From Nocardioides sambongensis (GTDB lineage Bacteria; Actinomycetota; Actinomycetes; Propionibacteriales; Nocardioidaceae), in assembly GCF_006494815.1 (NCBI RefSeq), contig NZ_CP041091.1:3424501-3488500 (forward strand): DNA of 64,000 nucleotides, given 5' to 3'. Made by a program: the position numbers and the translations under genes. Below, in pieces: positions 9,066-17,941 of the stretch. The notes beneath the pieces are model-generated. The model was not told where the DNA came from. It did no database searches and was given only the letters and a program-made list of their open reading frames with translations. Positions within the stretch are counted from its first letter, which is position 1; the number at the start of each line of letters is the position of its first letter.

Positions 9066-10358
9066 TCATGTTCGCCGGTGGTAGCGGTGCGCACCGTTGG
9101 GGAGCCGCGTAGTGACGTAGCCGGGGTCGTGTTCGCGGTGGTGGTGGAAGTTGCAGAGGAGTACGCCGTCGGCGAGGTCGGTCCTCCCGCCACGGGACCA
9201 GGGGTCCAGGTGATGCGCCTCGCACCAGGTCGCCGGCACGGTGCAACCCTCGGCGCGGCAGGTGCGGTCGCGAAGGCGAAGTGCTTTGCGTTGGGCGGGG
9301 CTGAACAGGCGTTGGGCGCGGCCGAGGTCGAGGACCTCGCTCTTCCCGCCGAGGACGGCGGGGAGGATCTTGGCGGTGCACGCCAGCCGTCGGGCCTGAG
9401 CGGCGCTGATCCGTCCGGACTGGTCCGTGTCGCCGGCATCCAACAGCTCGGCGACGCCGAGGCTGCGGGTGAGGTGGTCATGGTCGATCGTGACGACCAG
9501 GGTGGTCGCGTCCCCGCCGTGGTCGGGAAGGCTCGCGGGGTCGAGGTGTTCCAGCAGCGCGCAGAACGCGTGCCCGAGGGCTCGAGCCCGCGGGAGCCGC
9601 TCGAGGTCCGGGTTCTGCTCCCTGGTGTGGGCGCCGGCGTGGCGGGGTGAGGTGTAGGCGTCGAGATAGGTGACCAGGCGGGTGGCGATGTGGTCGGGCA
9701 CGGTCGCGATCACCCGGGACATCCCGTCGCCCAGGCCCCGGATCCGCACGGTCGTCTTGCGGTGCGCGTCGTGTTCGAGGCGTTCCAGGTGGCGGGCGTC
9801 CTCTTCGTCGGCGACCTCCGGCGCGACCACGTGCAGGATCCGGTCGGCCAGGACCCCGAGCTCTCTGGGTCCGAACCCGGTGTCGGGGGCGTCGGAATGG
9901 TCCCCGGTCCCATAGGCCACCAGGTCACAGTGGGCCCGTTCCCTCACCGCGGCCTCCAGGTGGTCGGGCAGCGCGTCGAGTCCCCGGACGACCACGCGTG
10001 CCTGGTCCGGAGTGAGCCGCCCGGTCGCCATCGCGGCTGTGACGCCCGGCCACCGCTCGGCCGCGGCGGCGAGCTCGGCCTCGGCCCGCAACCGTCGCGC
10101 CTGGACGTTGGAACGCGATGCCACCCATCCCGCGACATCGCGGGCACCATGCAGGTCGGCCACATCACCACTCGCGGACAGCACCCGCATCCGCAGCTCG
10201 GTCAGCTGTGCTTCCGCAGCAACCAGCTCAGTCAGGAGCGCCTCGCGGTCCTCGGTCTTCAGGAACGCCGGCTGTGCATCCGCGACCCCGGCCAACTCGG
10301 CCCGCACCCGGGTGACCGCACCGGTGATGCGGTCGGGGTGGGTGTGGTCCAGAGCCAT
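9066..10358 (-). CDS. DUF222 / HNH endonuclease family protein
   Basis: A 430-residue protein with an N-terminal DUF222 (13E12-repeat type) helical region and a C-terminal HNH domain: CRAEGCTVPATWCEAHHLDPWSRGG, then LLCNFHHHREHD. Cys pairs and the HH-N-H pattern are intact. Such genes are multicopy in actinobacteria and spread with mobile or repeat-rich regions; their cellular role is not established. It sits immediately beside the Wadjet operon, divergently transcribed, consistent with an accessory island. Confidence 0.85.
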   Translation of the reverse strand: MALDHTHPDRITGAVTRVRAELAGVADAQPAFLKTEDREALLTELVAAEAQLTELRMRVLSASGDVADLHGARDVAGWVASRSNVQARRLRAEAELAAAAERWPGVTAAMATGRLTPDQARVVVRGLDALPDHLEAAVRERAHCDLVAYGTGDHSDAPDTGFGPRELGVLADRILHVVAPEVADEEDARHLERLEHDAHRKTTVRIRGLGDGMSRVIATVPDHIATRLVTYLDAYTSPRHAGAHTREQNPDLERLPRARALGHAFCALLEHLDPASLPDHGGDATTLVVTIDHDHLTRSLGVAELLDAGDTDQSGRISAAQARRLACTAKILPAVLGGKSEVLDLGRAQRLFSPAQRKALRLRDRTCRAEGCTVPATWCEAHHLDPWSRGGRTDLADGVLLCNFHHHREHDPGYVTTRLPNGAHRYHRRT

Positions 10359-10599
10359 CAGGGGCCTTCCGAGAGTGTCCGCGAGGAGCGTTCCGCTGAC
10401 CCGGATTCTACCTGCGATCGAACACCAGTTCGACCCCTGCGAGGAAGATGGTGGAACCGTTTCCGCAGGTCACCGGCCGTTTTCCACAGCACACCGACGC
10501 CACCTGGCTCGCGCTGTGACCTGCGGGGCGCACGGGACCGTCGCCCGCGGATCCCTGACCGGCCCCGAACCGTCGTGCCCCCCTGACAAGATGGCCCGC
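10359..10599. other. Divergent intergenic region upstream of the Wadjet operon
   Basis: This 240-base gap separates the minus-strand HNH gene from plus-strand jetA and must carry both promoters. I see no clear -35/-10 pair or strong ribosome site before jetA. A TTTTCCACA at 10480-10488 resembles a DnaA box but stands alone. Confidence 0.5.
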
Positions 10600-12057
10600 A
10601 TGTCCGCACTCGCCGTGGCGCTGGCCTATCGCCGCCTCGTCGAGGACAGCGCCACCCTCCGTCTGCTGCGCGCCGACAACGCGCCGGTGATCGCCGCGCT
10701 GCTGACCGTCCACCTCGGCGCCCCCGGCACGCGGCTGCCCGTCGAGGACGTCTACGAGCTGATCGACGCCGACCTCGAGGTGCTCCGCGACCACTTCGTT
10801 CTGCCCCAGACCGCCCGGGGATACTGCGACGACTGGCGCAACGCCGGATTCCTGGTGCGACGCCCCGCGGCGGAGGCTCGCGGCGAGACGCTCGAGCTCG
10901 CTCCCGACGCGGTGGTGGCGCTCCGCGTGGTCGCCCAACTCGAAGCCCCGCGCTCGACCGTCACCCAGTCTCGCCTGATCAGCCTGGCCCAGGCGGTGCG
11001 CCAGCTCGCCATCGACACCGATCCGGACAGCACGACGCGGCTCGCGGCGCTGCGCGCCGAACGGGACCGGCTCGACGAGCGGATCGCGCGAGTCACCCGC
11101 GGCGAGGTCGACGTACTCGACCCACGCGAGGCACACGAGCGGGTCACCGACGTCCTGCTCCAGGCGCGCGACCTGCCCGGCGACTTCGCGGGCGTGCGAG
11201 CGCGGTTCGAGCAGCTCAATCAGGAGCTACGAGCGCGCATCCTCGACGACGACCGGACCGACGGGCGCAGCAGCGTGCTCGACGACGTCTTCCGCGGCGT
11301 CGACCTGATCGAGACCTCGGACGAGGGCCGGACCTTCAGCGCGTTCTCCTCCCTGATCCGCGATCCCGAACGCTCGTCGGCCTTCGAGTCCGACCTGTCG
11401 GCGGTCCTGGACCGCGACTTCGCCGGTCACCTCACGCCGGAGGCGCGTCGTACGCTTCGCTCTCTGGTCCGGGACCTCAAGCGGGGCAGCCGGGAGGTGC
11501 ACGGCGAGCTGACCGAGTTCGCCCGCGGGTTGCGCCGCTACGTCTACTCCCAGGAGTTCCAGCGCGACCGAGCGCTGCGCGACGCCCTCCAGTCCGCGCT
11601 CTCCGCAGCCGTGCCCGCCAGTCGCGAGGTCAAGCCGTACGCCGACCTGCCGCACGAGCTGGAGCTGTCGGCGTTGCGGCTCTCGACCGTCGGCGAGCTC
11701 GCGCCGCACGACCCCACCGACTACGACACCGGGTCGACGCTGCCCGATGCGGAGACCGAGAGCATCGACCTGTCCGCCCTCGCCGCCATCGCGCGGGAGA
11801 GCGAGATCGATTTCGCCGAGCTGATCGACAACGTCAACCGGGTGCTCGGCAATCAGGAGAGCGCCAGCGTCGCCGACATCCTGCGCGCCACACCCGCCAC
11901 CCAGGGCCTGGCCAGCGTGGTCGGCCTGCTCTCCCTCGCCCTGGCCAACGGCGAGGTTCGCGACGATGGTCACGAGCAGCTCGCCTGGACCGGCGTCGAC
12001 GGGGTCGATCGTGCGGCGGACGTCGCCGTGCACGTCTTCACCGAGAGGATCCGATGA
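10600..12057 (+). CDS. jetA: Wadjet type I subunit JetA (DUF3375)
   Basis: A 485-residue DUF3375 protein, the kleisin-like subunit of the Wadjet anti-plasmid SMC complex. The N-terminus (ALAYRRLVEDSATLRLLRADNAPVI) and a central helical stretch with many charged residues fit the family. In known Wadjets it bridges the JetC SMC heads and binds JetB. An in-frame ATG nine bases earlier (10591) is an alternative start; neither has a clear Shine-Dalgarno. The stop overlaps the jetB start by ATGA, so it is the first gene of a coupled four-gene operon. Confidence 0.93.
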   Translation: MSALAVALAYRRLVEDSATLRLLRADNAPVIAALLTVHLGAPGTRLPVEDVYELIDADLEVLRDHFVLPQTARGYCDDWRNAGFLVRRPAAEARGETLELAPDAVVALRVVAQLEAPRSTVTQSRLISLAQAVRQLAIDTDPDSTTRLAALRAERDRLDERIARVTRGEVDVLDPREAHERVTDVLLQARDLPGDFAGVRARFEQLNQELRARILDDDRTDGRSSVLDDVFRGVDLIETSDEGRTFSAFSSLIRDPERSSAFESDLSAVLDRDFAGHLTPEARRTLRSLVRDLKRGSREVHGELTEFARGLRRYVYSQEFQRDRALRDALQSALSAAVPASREVKPYADLPHELELSALRLSTVGELAPHDPTDYDTGSTLPDAETESIDLSALAAIARESEIDFAELIDNVNRVLGNQESASVADILRATPATQGLASVVGLLSLALANGEVRDDGHEQLAWTGVDGVDRAADVAVHVFTERIR

Positions 12058-12689
12058 CCGAGGAGCACGCAGCGAGCACCGACGCGCGCCCGAACCTGTG
12101 GCCCGGTGATCTCGGTTCGCTGCACGAACAGTCGCGGCGCGCGTTGCTGGAGATCGTCAAGGGCCCCTACCTCTCCGGCCGCCGCCGTCCGCAGCTGTGG
12201 GCGGCGCTGCTCGCCGACGAGGCGGCGATCCGCTCTCAGCTGCACAACCTGTTCCTCGAGCTGGTCATCGACCCGGTCGACGAGTTCGCGTTCGTCCGCA
12301 AGGTCCGCACCACCGAGCTCGACGTGCCGAGCCCGTTACGCACCGAAAGCCTCAACTTCCTCGACACCGCGATGCTCCTGGTGCTGCGCCAGCTCCTGCT
12401 CGCCGCGCCCGGCGAGCAGCGGGTGATCGTCGGACAGACCGAGATCTACGAGCGGTTGGACGTCTATCGCACCGGCGACCGATCCACCTTCACGCGCAAC
12501 CTCAACGGCTCCTGGACCCGGATGTTGAACAAGTTCCGCGTGCTCCACTCCGCCGGGGAGGGCCGGGCCGAGATCTCCCCGGTGGTGAAGTTCGTCCTCG
12601 ACCACGACCTCGTCCTGGCGCTGGCCGACGAATACCGCCGCATCGCGGAGAAGTCGGAGCCGGGCACCGAGGAGGCGGACGGGGCATGA
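12054..12689 (+). CDS. jetB: Wadjet type I subunit JetB (DUF4194)
   Basis: A 211-residue DUF4194 protein, the KITE (winged-helix) subunit that binds the JetA kleisin in Wadjet complexes. Recognisable text includes GPYLSGRRRPQLWAALLADEAAIR and LLRQLLLAAPGEQ-like central helices. The start overlaps the jetA stop and the stop overlaps the jetC start, each by four bases, which matches stoichiometric expression by coupling. Length is normal for the family. Confidence 0.93.
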   Translation: MTEEHAASTDARPNLWPGDLGSLHEQSRRALLEIVKGPYLSGRRRPQLWAALLADEAAIRSQLHNLFLELVIDPVDEFAFVRKVRTTELDVPSPLRTESLNFLDTAMLLVLRQLLLAAPGEQRVIVGQTEIYERLDVYRTGDRSTFTRNLNGSWTRMLNKFRVLHSAGEGRAEISPVVKFVLDHDLVLALADEYRRIAEKSEPGTEEADGA

Positions 12690-15600
12690 CCACCTCCGAG
12701 GACGCGCTCTTCGCCGTACCCGATGCGCCGCACAGCCAGTGGCGCCTGGCCGAGGTCCAGCTCGCCAATTGGGGCACCTTCGACGGCGCCATCTATCGCC
12801 TCCCGGTCGCCCGCCGCGGCCACCTGGTCACCGGACCGTCGGGCTCCGGCAAGTCCTCGCTGCTGGACGCGATCGCCGCCGTGCTGACCCCCGACAAGTG
12901 GCTGCGCCTCAACCAGGCGGCACAGGGCGCGGGCGCGCGTCAGGACCAGCGCAGCGTCTACAGCTATGTCCGTGGGGCGTGGTCGCGCACGATCGACGCC
13001 ACCGAGGACCGCGTGGTCAGTGCCTACCTGCGCCCCAAGGCGACGTGGAGCGGGATCGTGCTGCGCTTCGAGGACGGCGACGGCGGCGTCGTCTCGCTCT
13101 GCCGACTCTTCTTCGCCCGCGCCACGGCCACAGCCTCCTCCGACGTCAACGACCTCTGCCTGCTCGACCGCTCCGCCGTCGACCTGCGCGACCTGCAGGA
13201 GTTCGCCGCCGAGGGGCTGGAGACCCGCCGGGTGCAGAAGGCCTGGCCGGACGCACTGGTGACCAGCAACCACTCCCACGGCCGGTTCTACGCGCGGATG
13301 CGGTCGATCTTCGGGATCGCAGACGAGACCGCGCTGCAGCTGCTGCACAAGACCCAGTCGGCGAAGAGCCTGGACAGCCTCGACCAACTCTTCCGCGACT
13401 ACATGCTCGAGCGCCCCGCCACCTTCGACCTCGCCCAGAATGCGGTCGACCAGTTCGGCGAGCTGCGCGACGCCCACGACCGCGTGGTGCAACTGCGCGA
13501 GCAGCGCGACCACCTGATCGGCCTCAAGGACCATGCGGAGCGGTACGACGCCGCGCAGACCAGGGCCGGCGCAGCCCTCGCCCTGATCGAGGCGGTCGGT
13601 CCCTTCCAGCGCCGACGCGGGCTCGAGCTCGCGCGCGGCGAGCTGGAGGCAGTTCAGGAGCGGATGAGCCGACTGACGATCGAGGCGGACCAGGCCGAGG
13701 AGGCCTATGCGGCCGCCGATGACGCCGTCGCCCGCTCGGAGCGGCTGGAGCTCCAGCTGGGAGGTGCCGAGACCGGGCACCTGCAGCAGCGGATCCGGGC
13801 CGCTGAGGAGTCCGCCCGCGATGTCGACGCCCGGTGGAAGCGGTTCGCCACCGAGCTGCGCCGGGCCGGGGTGGACCGCGCCCCCACGCGAGTGGAGGAG
13901 TTCGCCGAGCTGGTCCGCGGGATCGACGAGATCCTCGCCGACGCGCCGCCAGCGGTGTCGGTCGACCATGATCGGCTGGCCGCGCTCGCCCGGGCCAGGG
14001 ACCGGGTCTCGTCCGTCGAGGCCGCGGTTTCCTCGATCCGGACCACCGGCAGCACGGTGCCCGAGGAGCTGCTCCGGATCCGCGCGACGCTCGCCGACGA
14101 GCTGGCGGTCCCCGTCTCGGCGCTGCCCTTCGCCGCGGAGCTCATCGAGGTGCGGCCCGAGCACGCCGCGTGGACGGGCGCGATCGAGCGGGTGCTGCGT
14201 CCGTTCGCGCTGGCCCTGCTGGTGCGCTCCGAGCACCTCGGCTCGGTCAGGCGCTGGATCGACACCCACCGCCTGCCGGGCCGCCTCGTCTTCGAGGAGG
14301 TCGCCGACGACGCGCCCGCGGCGCGGCCCGCCGGTAGCGACCGGTCCCTGGTGCACCGGGTGACCGTCTCGGCGGGCCCGTTCGCGAACTGGATGAACGG
14401 CCAGCTGTCGGCGCGGTACGACGTCGCGTGCGTCGACTCCCCCGACGAGCTCGACGACCACGTGCGAGCCGTCACGATCAACGGCCAGGTCAAGACCTCG
14501 CGGACCCGCTACGAGAAGGACGACCGGCGACGCATCGAGGACCGCAGCCAGTGGGTGCTCGGCGACCGCGAGGCCAAGCTGGAGGCGCTCGTCGAGCAGT
14601 TGCGGGAGGCCACCGAGGAGCACCGTCGGATCGAGGAGGTCGTCCAGCGGATCGAGGCCGAGCACCAGGCCGCCGTACAGCGGCGCACGATCCTGGAGAG
14701 CGCGCGGCAGCAGAGCTGGTCCGACATCGATCGGCAGGGCGCCGCCCAGGCGGTCGTCGACCTGGAGGACCAGTTGCGAGCGCTGACCTCCGACAACGCC
14801 AGCCTCCATGCTGCGGTCCAGGCCGCCCACACGGCTCGCGATCGGCGCAAGAAGGCGCACGAGGCGTTGATCAACAGCCAGTCGGCGCTGAAGTCCACCA
14901 GGACCGAGGACGCCGAGCTGCGCGAGGTCATCGCGAGCATCGAGGCGGAGCTCGCATCGGGAGCGATTGCCGAGGTCGAGCCCGGGCTGGCCGAGGAGCT
15001 GGCCCGACGGTTCCGGACGCGCCGGCGCAACCTCACCCGACAAGTGATCGGTGAGGTCGGGCAGCAGGTCACCCAGCAGCTGGGTCAGGAACGGGACCGG
15101 GCCCTGGCCGAGGCGCAGAGTGCCACCGGTGCGCTGATCGGGTCCGCCACCACCTTCAACGACACCTGGCCGGCGGCCGCCGCGACCGCCGAGCTGGTTG
15201 CGACCGTCGACGACCGGCGTGGCTACCTGGAGCTGCTCGACACCATCGTCGCGCAAGGGTTGCCCGAGTACGAAGCGAACTTCCTGCGGTTGCTGCGCGA
15301 GCGTTCGCGGGACCTGATCGGTGAGCTGGTCAGCGACATCCTCGCTGCGCCTCGTGAGATCCAGGACCGGGTCACCCCGGTCAACGCCTCGCTGCGGCGC
15401 TCGCCGTTCGACGAGGGACGCTTCCTACGTCTGCGGGTGAAGACCCGGCGGACCGAGACGGTCAACCGGTTCATCGCCGACCTGCGGTCGGTGGCCGAGG
15501 GCAGCTGGTCCGACGACGACCTCGGTTCGGCCGAGCGACGCTTCGCCACGCTCGACTCCCTCATGCGGCGGCTCGCCTCGAGCGAGCACGCGGACCGCAC

Positions 15601-16015
15601 CTGGCGTCACCAGTGCCTCGACACCCGCCAGCACGTGACGTTCCTGGCCGAGGAGATCGACGAGCACGAGCGGGTGCAGGCGACCTACGACTCCGGAGCC
15701 GCGATGTCCGGCGGCCAGCAGCAGAAGCTGGTGATCTTCTGCCTCGCGGCGGCACTGCGCTATCAGCTGGCCGACACTGAGGACGCGTTCCCGCGCTACG
15801 GCACCATCGTGCTGGACGAAGCCTTCGACAAGGCCGACACCCGCTACACCCGCATGGCGCTGGACGTCTTCGTCGAGTTCGGGTTCCAGATGGTGCTGGC
15901 GACGCCGCAGAAGCTGCTGCAGACGATCGAGCCGTACGTCGGCGCCGCCACCTCGATCGAGAACCCGACCCGCCAGCGCTCGGTGGTCGCCGACGTGGTG
16001 TGGAGCGACGAGTGA
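12686..16015 (+). CDS. jetC: Wadjet type I SMC-like ATPase JetC
   Basis: A 1109-residue SMC/Rad50-type ATPase. Walker A (GPSGSGKSS) is at ~50-58. Long coiled-coil arms at ~260-420 and ~610-760 flank a hinge-like region. The ABC signature (SGGQQQKL) is at ~1008 and Walker B (IVLDEAFDKAD) at ~1041-1051. JetC is the loop-extruding motor that reels in small circular DNA so that JetD can cut it. The frame is uninterrupted across 3.3 kb, unlike several neighbours. It overlaps jetB and jetD by four bases each. Confidence 0.95.
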   Translation: MTTSEDALFAVPDAPHSQWRLAEVQLANWGTFDGAIYRLPVARRGHLVTGPSGSGKSSLLDAIAAVLTPDKWLRLNQAAQGAGARQDQRSVYSYVRGAWSRTIDATEDRVVSAYLRPKATWSGIVLRFEDGDGGVVSLCRLFFARATATASSDVNDLCLLDRSAVDLRDLQEFAAEGLETRRVQKAWPDALVTSNHSHGRFYARMRSIFGIADETALQLLHKTQSAKSLDSLDQLFRDYMLERPATFDLAQNAVDQFGELRDAHDRVVQLREQRDHLIGLKDHAERYDAAQTRAGAALALIEAVGPFQRRRGLELARGELEAVQERMSRLTIEADQAEEAYAAADDAVARSERLELQLGGAETGHLQQRIRAAEESARDVDARWKRFATELRRAGVDRAPTRVEEFAELVRGIDEILADAPPAVSVDHDRLAALARARDRVSSVEAAVSSIRTTGSTVPEELLRIRATLADELAVPVSALPFAAELIEVRPEHAAWTGAIERVLRPFALALLVRSEHLGSVRRWIDTHRLPGRLVFEEVADDAPAARPAGSDRSLVHRVTVSAGPFANWMNGQLSARYDVACVDSPDELDDHVRAVTINGQVKTSRTRYEKDDRRRIEDRSQWVLGDREAKLEALVEQLREATEEHRRIEEVVQRIEAEHQAAVQRRTILESARQQSWSDIDRQGAAQAVVDLEDQLRALTSDNASLHAAVQAAHTARDRRKKAHEALINSQSALKSTRTEDAELREVIASIEAELASGAIAEVEPGLAEELARRFRTRRRNLTRQVIGEVGQQVTQQLGQERDRALAEAQSATGALIGSATTFNDTWPAAAATAELVATVDDRRGYLELLDTIVAQGLPEYEANFLRLLRERSRDLIGELVSDILAAPREIQDRVTPVNASLRRSPFDEGRFLRLRVKTRRTETVNRFIADLRSVAEGSWSDDDLGSAERRFATLDSLMRRLASSEHADRTWRHQCLDTRQHVTFLAEEIDEHERVQATYDSGAAMSGGQQQKLVIFCLAAALRYQLADTEDAFPRYGTIVLDEAFDKADTRYTRMALDVFVEFGFQMVLATPQKLLQTIEPYVGAATSIENPTRQRSVVADVVWSDE

Positions 16016-17153
16016 TCGGTGTCGGCGACGCCCGCCGCACCGCCCACGACAAGCTCGCGAAGAGACTGACGGGGTGGGCGGTCACCGCGCCGCAGGCTCC
16101 TGCGCTGACGATCCCGCTGAAGCCACCGACCGAGCGCGCCGCACTGGCCGATCAGGCCGCGGCGGAGTCGTGGGTGCGGGAGTGGCGGGGCGTCGTAGTG
16201 CCGGTGGGGGCGGAGGTCGAGTGGGAGACCCGTGACTGGCAGCGACTCGGTCGCCAAGAGGTGCCGGTGCGCCTGCGGTTGACGACAGCGGATGCGGTGG
16301 CGGCCTTCGCGAAGGGCTCCGCCGCGCGAGACTGGTCGACGCTGACCCGTCGGATCGCGGCCGTGCGCGACGGGTTGGGCGCGTCGGCGGCGGTGGACGC
16401 CGCGCTCCGTAAGCACGCGGCGGCCCTGATCGGGTGGTCCCCGAACGATTCGACCGCGCGATGGCGGTGGTCGCGTGGCTCTCGACCCACCCGGCCACGG
16501 GGCTGCGACCGCGCCAGGTGCCGATCCGCGGCGTCGACACCAAGTGGCTGGCGGCGCACCGGGCCGTCGTCACCGATCTGCACGCGGCCGCCACCGGCGC
16601 GCCGGGGTTGGGGCTCGTCGAGGCCGACCGGCTGGTGCGGATCCGGATCCTCGATCCGGTGCCGGCGATCGGCGGGCTGTGCGACCTCGCCGCGCCGGAG
16701 ACGCAACTTGCTCAGCTCCCGATCGCGCCCGCGGTCGTGCTGATCCTGGAGAACCTCGAATCGATGCTCGCCCTGCCGCCGTGGCCGGGGGTCGTCGCCG
16801 TCCACGGCTCCGGGTACGACGTCGACGCGGCCGGTCGCCTGCCCTGGGTGCAGGCGGCGCGGGTCGTCTATTGGGGCGACCTGGACTCTCACGGCTTCGC
16901 GATCCTGCACCGGCTGCGCTTCTGGCTCCCCGACGTCCCCTCGCTCCTGATGGATGAGCAGACCCTGCTCGATCACCGGGACCTGTGGGTGACGGAGCCC
17001 AAGCCGACCCGCGCCGTCCTCGACCGACTCACTCCCGGCGAGAATGCGGCTCTGGCGCGGCTGCGGGCCGAGGGCGACGTACGGCTGGAGCAGGAGCGGA
17101 TCCCCTGGTCGGTGGCGCTGGCGGCGCTGGAAGGCGCGGTCGCCCCGCGATGA
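16012..17153 (+). CDS. jetD: Wadjet type I nuclease JetD (DUF3322/DUF2220), frameshifted in this sequence
   Basis: About 380 residues once repaired: an N-terminal DUF3322 arm (WVREWRGVVVPVGAEVEWETRDW) and a C-terminal DUF2220 Toprim domain with the metal-binding Glu (LILENLES) and DxD (YWGDLDSHGF), related to topoisomerase VI-A. It is the nuclease that cleaves extruded plasmid DNA. GTG 16012 overlaps the jetC stop. The frame breaks at GGG 16432-16434; one added G joins ...AALIG to VVPERFDRAM. Given the same error elsewhere I favour a sequencing deletion, but if real it would disable the system. Confidence 0.9.
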
Positions 17154-17256
17154 CGCGGGCCGCCTGTGGATGACCGGTCGACCAACGCCCGGCGTCGGGG
17201 CACTCTCGTCACGCCCACCCACGATGAGGCCGCCGACCGCTGAGGCTCGAGCAGGC

Positions 17257-17290
17257 GATGCGTGATGCGTGATGCGATATTATGGTGAGT
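17257..17290 (+). promoter_or_regulatory. Candidate vapBC promoter/operator
   Basis: Three tandem heptamers (GATGCGT, GATGCGT, GATGCGA; 17257-17277) abut a TATTAT -10-like box at about 17279-17284, directly before the antitoxin start. Repeats at this place are typical of toxin-antitoxin autoregulation; the function is inferred. Confidence 0.4.
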
Positions 17291-17520
17291 ATGCGCACCA
17301 CCCTCGACATCAACCCCGCGTGCTCGCCGCAGCCCGTGCGCGCGTCAACGAGGGTCAGAACAAGAGCCTCGGCGAGGCGGTCTCCGCCCTCGCACTCGCC
17401 GGCCTCGCGAGCACGACCGAGTCACGCGGCCCCTCCGATGGTGGTCTCGTGCTGCTGCCGTCGACGCCGGGTCACGTGATCACCGGCGACATGGTCGCTG
17501 AGGCCATGCTCGATGAGTGA
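17291..17520 (+). CDS. VapB-type antitoxin, frameshifted in this sequence
   Basis: A ~76-residue ribbon-helix-helix-like antitoxin. The start MRTTLDIN is in one frame and the rest (RVLAAARARVNEGQNKSLGEAVSALALAGL...) in another. One added C in the CCCC run near 17322-17326 joins them into MRTTLDINPRVLAAARARV. Residues 1-45 would bind DNA and the C-terminus (GDMVAEAMLDE) would cap the toxin. The stop overlaps the toxin start, the usual arrangement. ATG 17282 is an alternative start; no good Shine-Dalgarno is visible. Confidence 0.75.
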
Positions 17521-17941
17521 ACTCGACCTGCCGGACGTCAACGTGCTCGTGGCACTCCTCCATCCAGACCACGTGCATCACCGCGCCGCCCACACGTGGT
17601 TCGGCTCGGTTGCTCGGTTCGCGACCACTCCCGTCACCGAGTCCGGGTTGGTGCGCATGGCACTCAATCCGACCGTGATGGGCGTGGCCGCCGGCGCCGG
17701 ACAAGCGCTGGACTCACTGCGGTCGCTGCGCCGTCACGAGCGCGCCGTGTTCCTACCCGACGACTCATCTCTCGCCGAGGCGAGCATCGACCTGGTCGGA
17801 CTGACCGGTTGCCGTCAGGTCACCGACCTGCACCTGGTGAACCTCGCCGCGGCCCACTCCGCCCGCCTGGTCACCTTCGACTCGAAGATCCAGCCGATCC
17901 TCGCGCCCGACGACCAGGGGTCGGTGCTCACCCTGGGCTGA
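17513..17941 (+). CDS. VapC-type PIN-domain ribonuclease toxin
   Basis: A 142-residue PIN-domain toxin. Acidic active-site residues are visible in LPDVNVLVALLHPDH (D near residue 8), TPVTESGLVRMAL (E), and the C-terminal VTDLHLVNLAAAHSARLVTFDSKI (two Asp). Such enzymes cleave specific RNAs when the antitoxin is lost. ATG 17513 lies within the antitoxin reading frame. Its end overlaps the convergent hydrolase gene by 14 bases, an unusually tight join. Confidence 0.87.
   Translation: MSELDLPDVNVLVALLHPDHVHHRAAHTWFGSVARFATTPVTESGLVRMALNPTVMGVAAGAGQALDSLRSLRRHERAVFLPDDSSLAEASIDLVGLTGCRQVTDLHLVNLAAAHSARLVTFDSKIQPILAPDDQGSVLTLG

Noticed and set aside
10480..10488. A lone TTTTCCACA before jetA as a DnaA site
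   Set aside because: Single degenerate box far from the origin cluster and no partner boxes.
12464..15256. A 930-codon antisense open frame across jetC
   Set aside because: Composition is the shadow of the sense coding frame; no domain or start context, and jetC itself is clearly real.
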